Shown here piece by piece: positions 58,163 through 64,000 of a stretch of 64,000 bases of DNA. The stretch's first letter is position 1. Every line of letters starts with the position of its first letter. The notes beneath the pieces were generated by a model. That model made no database searches. It saw only the letters and a program-made list of their open reading frames with translations, and was not told the origin of the DNA. Both the position numbers and the translations under genes were made by a program. The stretch comes from Tricholoma matsutake (taxonomy: Eukaryota; Basidiomycota; Agaricomycetes; Agaricales; Tricholomataceae): contig AP026540.1 in the NCBI GenBank assembly GCA_026075535.2, forward strand, positions 5,208,001-5,272,000, written 5' to 3'.

Positions 58163-59610
58163 TCATAACTTGTAAGCTTCTAGCAAGTCAGAAATTATTG
58201 ACATGTATAATGTTAACGACACACTGACACCACTCATTCCTAGTTTAGTTAGTTCAAGTAAGTGCTGGACACAGAGACACTCGAGATGGTCAAGTGCCTT
58301 TCTATATCTGCATTGGCCTACCACCATGAGCACATCCTTGTATTCTGATGAAGCAGGTGACCAGCATGTTTCAATGTGATTTTCTTCTTCAAAACAACAA
58401 ATTTCTTCATTACACACAAGCCAGTGGGTGTAAGTGGTTCAATGTCACGTCTTGGCATCTGCAATTTGCTTCTGGGTGTACCCATTGTTGATGACAAGGT
58501 GATTGTACTCAACCTTGGCCTGATCAGCCTCTCCCCTGTTCCAGCAAGATGGTCAGCATTTTATCTATAACTGTAAGATCACACACCATACTGGAGACGG
58601 TATAATTTGGAGAGATGCTCAACATAGTCTGCTGTCTTTGGTAGTTCTGGTAAATGAAATTCCCTGATTATGATGTTAGAATACATGATTCAGAAATGGT
58701 GAGATAACCCACTGAATGCTGCATGCCTATCCACATGATGAAAATAAAAGTGTTCATCAATTTGCTGTTGGTAGTGAAAGGGAGAAGCAAGATGGGTGAT
58801 TGAGGCAAGTTCATTTGATTTGTAGAAAGTGTGTTCACATTCTTTGAAATCCTCTAATCCCACACCCTCCATATACATTGGATGCCAGTAAACCTGGCAG
58901 CCATGGTTATGAGCATGACCATGGAAAGCTGGAATGACACCATGTAAATGAAATGCAGCAGTCTTTGCTCCAAGGGAACTTCTCATCAAGGTCTTGATAA
59001 AGGCACATATGATATCGTAACCCAGTCCAGTGTTAAGTTCAATGACCTCATTCTCCAAGTCTGCCATAACATCTGAGCTGGCTATGGTTGGTGTGGGACT
59101 TGATGACCTCTTAGGAGTCCATCCTGTGTTGCTCCTCTGTGTTTCTTGCATACAATGATGACCTAAGACCTGGCTCTCAACTTCCTCATCAGACTCCTTG
59201 GCTGTTTTATCATAGTGGATGCCCACAATCTTGTAGTAGGGTGGGTAGTGCTCTTAACAAAGGTGGAAGAAAAAGGACAGATCATTGAGTGGCACATCAT
59301 CTAAAATCTGATTTGCTTCCCTGACAAGGTGTTTAAATAGGAGAAATCGACTGATCAGATATGCAGGGCAAGTGCATGTCCATTGATCAGTCTCGATGAG
59401 ATATGATTTCCCTCATGGCTGATTTTCTTCTTCATCAAGCTTGGCCAATTGTTCAGTGTGTCCTTTTGTCTTTTTAGGCTTTTTCAACCATTCCAATTGT
59501 TTTTCCACAAGCCTATTCTTGTCACAGCAACTCACATCCTTCCAGTCCACTTGAAAGTCTTTCTGCCAAGAGGCCAACATCTTTGGCCTGCCAATGCATT
59601 GGAAGTCCAA
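58163..59610 (-). pseudogene. KDZ (Kyakuja-Dileera-Zisupton) transposase remnant
   Basis: The block 59226-58690 carries VIPAFHGHAHNHGCQVYWHPMY, GVGLEDFKECEHTFYKSNELAS and ASPFHYQQQIDEHF, the signature of the catalytic region of KDZ DNA transposases, which are frequent in mushroom genomes. Upstream pieces (59610-59413: LASWQKDFQVDWKDVSCCDKNRL, then a Lys-rich stretch) and downstream pieces (58512-58163) belong to the same protein in other frames, so it is broken or intron-containing. Element ends were not found. The companion gene follows on the same strand, as in large KDZ elements. Confidence 0.75.
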
Positions 59611-59640
59611 TACCTAATCAAGTGTCCTCCAAACATGAGG

Positions 59641-60056
59641 CAAAACATCAGTAATGATGGTGTGCATAATGAGATCAAGTCATGGTCAGTTGAACTCTTG
59701 CAAATTCCTAGTGTTTGAAGGTCCGGTTGGCTGGACCAAAAAAATGACCGCAACCCAACTGAACCCAACTAAATGCAACCAGACCATCACTTGTGGTTGC
59801 CCTCATTCAAGGTCAGTTCGGTTGCTAGTTGCCTTACTTTCTAAAATGTTTGAAAACCGTCATAAAACCAGTTGCAATCAGTTGCAACCAGTCTTTTATA
59901 GTATATATCATAGGCACTTATACATACATAGATAATAAGAAAAAAGAAGTAATGAGAGTAATAATTATTGCTACTTATACTATATTTATGTGCAGTGGGA
60001 CAAGCCTGGGGAAAAGCAGTCATTTGGTGGGTGCTTATATACCCCATGGCTGTGCA
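59641..60056. repeat. Small-transposon remnant with CAACC/GGTTG repeats
   Basis: Short repeats of CAACCCAACTGAACC and TTGCAACCAG type at 59745-59895, and a segment at about 59965-60050 shared in inverse with 39905-39985. It truncates the copia remnant that follows. Confidence 0.45.
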
Positions 60057-60381
60057 CAGACTGCTCTCTCTGACACTTGTCAGCAGATAGCATGGATAGA
60101 GTCCTTATTCCAGGAACTTGGATATATACTGAAGCACGTACCAATCTGTGCTGATAATCAGGGATCCATCTTTATCGGATCAAATCCAGTTCAGGAAAGA
60201 AGGACCAAACATATAGACATTCACTACCACTATACCCACAAATGCATATAAAATGACAAAGTCACAGTCATTTTCATTCCTGGAAGTGATGATCCGGCTG
60301 ACATGTTCACAAAGAACCTTGGTGCCATCCTATTCAGGAAATTTAGAGACTCTCTCGGAATTACTTTTGAGATTCAAACTT
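60057..60381 (+). pseudogene. Ty1/copia RNase H C-terminal fragment
   Basis: Translation shows LSDTCQQIAWIESLFQELGY, ICADNQGSIFIGSNPVQERR, TKHIDIHYHYTH and then, past a TAA at about 60249, 'FIPGSDDPADMFTKNLG'. These are the conserved end of copia Pol. The 5' side is cut by the preceding repeat. Confidence 0.85.
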
Positions 60382-60415
60382 AGCTGCTTAGAGTGCTGTA
60401 CAGTTTGAGGGGGGG

Positions 60416-60651
60416 TGTTGAAATTAATCCCCATGATGCATGCTGTATACATGAGGCAATACATGCAGCATACACATTCCTGAGTCATGTGACTGCCTTA
60501 TATTTATGTATATAAGGAGAACCTGTACCATACTAGGAATACAGTGTTCTTACCTCTGCTAACCCTAGCTGTAAGTCTTACTAAACCCCAGGTAGGTTGT
60601 AAGGAACTTGTTGTCTCTTCTGCTGTGCAGCATATATAGTCTGCTCCAACA
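60416..60651 (+). repeat. Copia 3' LTR with adjoining polypurine tract
   Basis: TGTTGAAATTAATCC...CTCCAACA, 236 bp, preceded by a purine run GAGGGGGGG (60407-60415). The same LTR family is found, inverted, as a solo LTR at 12493-12753. It contains TATATAAGG near its middle as possible promoter. Confidence 0.88.
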
Positions 60652-60702
60652 CTAAACAGAGCCGAAAAGTCCCCAAAAGCCCAAAATAAGAACTGCAGGA
60701 GT

Positions 60703-61040
60703 GCCAAAGGGAGAGGTAGAGTGCGCTGACAAATCAAATTGCTATTTTAGGCAATGCATAATTATTTTTTTCTGACACAGTTTGCTTGTCAGATCCGTAT
60801 CCAGCTCTTCAAAAGGCGTCGATTGCGCTATTTTTCGGGATTTTTAGATGAGATTTCGTGTCCGGCCAAATTTTTGGGGCAAAAATTTTCATTTCAACAG
60901 CTATGAGGGATCGGCTCGTGCAATTCAACTTAATAGGTCCTAAATACATTGTTTGTGCATTAAAACGGACGATCTGACGTGTGAGCTGGTGTCCATAATT
61001 GGACTAAATTTTTTGTTGTGTTTGTTTGTCCGCGACTGTA
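60703..61040. repeat. Dispersed repeat shared with 3.9-4.3 kb (copy 2), Tc1/mariner-like right end
   Basis: Segment A (60703-60914) matches 3923-4160 directly; the following ~115 bp match 4204-4313 in reverse complement and end CCGCGACTGTA at 61040, the mirror of the TACAGTCG ends at 3632 and 4204. Confidence 0.65.
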
Positions 61041-61129
61041 TCTGCAACTCCAAAGTGGAACTGTCAACCAATCAACGTAGCAATCATAGAAAATTTCCTT
61101 TTGTATTCATGAAAAAAGAGTTGCAGATA
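61039..61129. repeat. 91-bp mini inverted-repeat unit
   Basis: TATCTGCAACTC at 61039-61050 is matched perfectly in inverse at 61118-61129. It may be a minimal MITE or a transposon end-to-end product; no duplication was confirmed. Confidence 0.5.
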
Positions 61130-61198
61130 CGCTCTATTGACTCACTGAAATAAACGGAGTTAAATATTTTCTCGAGCGAAGATCAACTGTATTGCCGT

Positions 61199-62839
61199 TC
61201 AGGGGACGTGGGTAGATCCGTCAAATAGAACATTCAGCCAAGCCGCCAGACGATAACCTTGCTTCGCAATCTGGGTCTCAATCTGGCAATGGGATGAGGT
61301 AAAGACTAAACGAGAGGACAATTACATACAACAGGGACGGCACCAGTGTAGTAGTTTGAGGTGCAGAGATCCTGTCCATGAGTAAGATTAAGCACGAACG
61401 ACTTATAGTGAGTCATCAGCAAGCTTAACAGATGTTTAAATATGACAAACTGACGCAATCCAATGTATTGGAATCCTGTGCCCAGACAAGAGGACATGCA
61501 AGAGGTGTGATTGACCGGGGCCGCAAAAGTGTCGTCGAGATGTCATCTGTGATATCCCACCTGGCAGGAGTCGTAGTCGAAGAGCATGAAATCCACGATG
61601 CCGCAGAGGAGGCATACCCACCCATCTTACAGGAGAAAGTTATGACGGATTGATGCTAGGCAACAATAGAGAATATAAGGTACCTTGATACGACTGACAA
61701 GTGTATTCGCCCAAGTAGTGACAGAGCCGCCGTAGTTAACAGGGAGAAGGGTATTTATAATACCAGAATCTAGAGGAATAACAAGAACATCAACTCCTGG
61801 AAGTCATCTGTTCTGTGACCCTGACACGTACCCCATACCTGAAAACAAACGTCAAAATTGATAGCCTGAAGGAACATAAATTCTTACTGCGTGCAAATTC
61901 GTCGTAGAACCACTACATGTGACACTAATAGAGTTTCCTCCGACCGCGAGACCTTCGACGTGCAATGGCTGACCAACATCACCAAGGAACTATAAAACCG
62001 TCGTTAGCTCAATAAAAAGGTGGAGGTACAAGAATATACGTGGTCTATGCTTCAGGTCAGTCAGTGGATTGCGAGTAAGACCGGTGAGACAAACCAAGGA
62101 ATTTCAGAGCTTCCTGGCGTTGGGTAGCAGATAGCCCAGCATCAATTACACGTGTGGTGTAGTTTGCAATTGCGGTCACTGACAACGATTAGTTCAACTC
62201 ATCGTTTCGATCTTCTCAAGAGACTCGGAAACGTAGATGTATTATTAAACTTACAAATACACTTTCCGTTCGCACAGTCGCGAGCCCCGAATACAGAGCA
62301 GGAAGTCGGCGGATTATCTAATCAAGATCATATCAACCACGGACGTGAAGGAATCCATGGATATACGTGCCATGAGCGTCGACATAGTGCAAGCTACTTG
62401 ACCTGCGCAACCAAGTAAATTTGATTCCATTGGCATGACCTCCCAGGAATGCTTACCAAGCGTATGCTGTTTGTCTCTTTACTTCATCAGCCCACTACTA
62501 GCGCGTTATTTTTCAGGATCTTACAATGTCCAACATTGCTCACCGTAGCAGCAGGGCCAAGGGATTGATTGTAAGTTGATCCTAATGAAGTCTGTACGAA
62601 GGACAGAGCTTTCGGAGCAAGAAACTGGAGACCGAAAAGAGTCGGCAGTCATTCAATGTCTGGTGATTGACGTCACTGACCTGCATGGCAACGTAGCTTT
62701 GTGCGTTAAAAACATCAGCCGCGAACTAATATGATACGGTACTGAGGACCTACCCGACGGCCTGGTGTCCACTAGCCCCCCAGGCATATACACCATAAGC
62801 GCAGATCAAACTAGTCCAAATGAGAGTAGTTGACTTCAT
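61199..62839 (-). CDS. Secreted S1/P1 nuclease (zinc-dependent single-strand nuclease)
   Basis: ATG at 62839 starts a signal peptide (MKSTTLIWTSLICAYGVYA); the mature protein begins WGASGH, whose Trp and His are the N-terminal zinc ligands of the family. Short exons with GT-AG introns then give YVAMQFLAPKALSFVQTSLG, GPAAT, WADEVKRQTAYAW, SSLHYVDAH (zinc-site His and Asp), DNPPTSCSVFGARDC, AIANYTTRVIDAGLSATQRQ, EALKFLG, DVGQPLHVEGLAVGGNSI, CSGSTTNLHA, YGGSVTTWANTLVSRIK, SAASWISCSS, HGQDLCTSNYYTGAVPVV and IAKQGYRLAAWLNVLFDG. These match the order and length of fungal P1-type enzymes, which degrade single-stranded nucleic acids and 3'-nucleotides outside the cell. Stop TGA at 61199-61201. No disruption is evident; I did not fix every splice site. 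Confidence 0.9.
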
Positions 62840-62990
62840 GGAGGATGCTTCAAAGAGCGAATGGTCGATGCTTTATATAAATCCGTAATGGCCCTTCAAA
62901 ATAGGAAACCAACCAGACTAAGTCTCGAGGCATGAGGTGATTCGCAAATTCTGAGTACCATAAGTAAGGTAGCCTTTCATCCATAATCCA
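62840..62990. other. Upstream region of the S1/P1 nuclease
   Basis: Contains TTTATATAAA-like sequence at about 62870-62882, some 30-40 bp upstream of the start codon on the minus strand, a candidate TATA element. Confidence 0.4.
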
Positions 62991-63004
62991 CCAACATCAC
63001 ATGT

Positions 63005-63533
63005 GAAGACCAATAGTGGAAGGTCGCCAATGGCCGATCATAGGACCGTCCCTGCACGGCCTACACCCTATTGGGAGAGCGTTGGCATACTCGACTTGGG
63101 ACTTCATCGGCAAGGGGTGGACCGTGGACGTATATACCGTGGGAGGAATAGATGGGGAACAGGGGGAGTATCGGTTGAGGGGGATGGGGGGTGGAACTGC
63201 AGAGTAAAGGCAAGAGTCGTTCGTTTAACCACGATCGTTTTTTCTTTTCCGACAGGCACAAGTTAAGCCTTCCCGTGATCGATCCCGTGTTCGTACACCA
63301 ACTATGCAGTTCGCTGACAGCTGGAAGCCTCGGCGCTCATGCGGGCTCGGGAAGTATAGAATACCGTAGTGGGAGGAAGCGCATCAGCCAGTCCTGCAAG
63401 CTTGAGAGGGCGTGGTAGCGGTTCAGGTGCTTGTCGATGAGGAGGGTTCTTTAGGTGTAGCCTACTTCCGGGGGATTGTGTTCGGGCGCCCTTTTAAAAA
63501 AGGAATAAATCCTTAATCCAAAAAAAAAAAAAA
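63005..63533 (+). pseudogene. Poly(A)-tailed retrocopy of a host transcript, 5'-truncated, intron retained
   Basis: The 14-bp direct repeat CCAACATCACATGT lies at 62991-63004 and 63534-63547. The insert ends in AATAAA (63504-63509) and a run of 14 A (63520-63533), as in LINE-mediated retrocopies. The readable part gives 'GPSLHGLHPIGRALAYSTW' and 'DFIGKGWTVDVYTVGGIDGE'; I do not recognise the parent. A GT-AG segment of ~58 bp (63199-63256) interrupts the frame and looks like an unspliced intron; joining across it would extend the frame to TAG near 63418. Confidence 0.75.
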
Positions 63534-63547
63534 CCAACATCACATGT

Positions 63548-64000
63548 TGTTACATTTTTGTGACAGCTGTCCAAAACGGGATGAACTGTAGAAAGTAGCT
63601 CTATGTAGAGCTTGTTAGACTAGGTTTTCTCAAAATTAGGGAACTCTTTTAATACATGCTAAAGTCATATATTCCAAATGGTTTGCCATGAGATTAAGAA
63701 TTGAGTCTGGAATGCTGGGAGTTATGTTTCCCTATATACTGCAATCACTGATATGTATTATGTACTATAAAGGTGGGTTATGCCATATGTTATGTATGTG
63801 GTATGTAGGTGTAACCCTCGGACCCTTACCACAACCGAGGACTTCGACGCGGCTATTACATATCAGGACAACGCCTATTACGCTTTGATGACCCAATTTT
63901 TACTATATCATTTCATTTTCATCTTCGTTGCACCTCATCCTTACTCTGTGCAACGAAGGTTAGTCTAATCTTCATTTCATATATACTTACATACTGATCC
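63548..64000. other. Window end, no gene recognised
   Basis: AT-rich DNA with a perfect 10-bp-stem inverted repeat at 63923-63958 (CTTCGTTGCA and its complement). A Tyr/Asp-rich short ORF near 63820-63900 may be an exon of a gene beyond the window, but this is not supported further. Confidence 0.35.

Noticed and set aside
61298..61500. A separate small gene starting within the S1/P1 nuclease
   Set aside because: The ORF is simply two exons of the nuclease read through an intron.

Overview
The window looks like a basidiomycete (Agaricomycete-type) nuclear genome segment. The host genes have short GT-AG introns of about 50-60 nt. The transposons are the families usual in mushroom genomes: a RepHel Helitron, chromodomain Ty3/gypsy, a Tad-like LINE with CCHC knuckles, Ty1/copia, KDZ and hAT/Harbinger-type MITEs. 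Roughly nine tenths of the 64 kb is mobile DNA.

Five host loci are visible. They are the C-terminal end of an unidentified protein (2-394, +), a PNGase A-type peptide N-glycanase/amidase (513-2889, -), mitochondrial ribosomal protein uS10m with an apparent frameshift (4428-5014, +), mitochondrial ribosomal protein mL38 (27336-28981, +) and a secreted S1/P1 nuclease (61199-62839, -).

Layout. 0-5 kb: host genes with two small DNA-transposon remnants. About 5.7-26.6 kb: a Helitron whose helicase is split by a complete Ty3/gypsy element (Gypsy-1, 12042-22669, TSD GCTGA); Gypsy-1 itself carries a copia solo LTR (12493-12753) exactly at a start codon, so there are three nested levels. 26650-27309: an inverted-repeat element immediately before mL38. 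29280-41448: a 12.2 kb unit with long inverted ends and a TATTA duplication, containing a Tad-like LINE on the minus strand. 42054-49479: a second Ty3/gypsy (Gypsy-2, minus strand, TSD GATAG) whose 3' LTR holds a hAT-type MITE. 51.5-59.6 kb: a KDZ transposase remnant plus a same-strand companion gene broken by a Gypsy-2 solo LTR and by a non-autonomous LTR element (52371-56729, TSD GTTCT) that encodes one long tandem-repeat protein. 60-61 kb: copia 3' end and a repeat shared with 3.9-4.3 kb. 61.2-64 kb: S1/P1 nuclease and a poly(A)-tailed retrocopy with a 14-bp TSD.

Three observations stand out. (1) Gypsy-1 and the non-autonomous LTR element are studded throughout their coding sequence with short perfect hairpins (8-11 bp stems, small loops, every few tens to a few hundred bases), while the LINE, Gypsy-2 and the Helitron are not; some stems covary between repeat units. 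(2) Across all element types the in-frame interruptions are almost all TGA (by hand about 41 TGA against 5 TAA/TAG), often where the family has arginine, and all three differences between the two Gypsy-1 LTRs are CpG transitions; this points to CpG-directed C-to-T decay (CGA to TGA). In two cases the partner arm of a Gypsy-1 hairpin still carries the base that pairs with the unmutated C. (3) Two element families contain arrays of hairpin-bearing repeats that look like alternating exons and introns.
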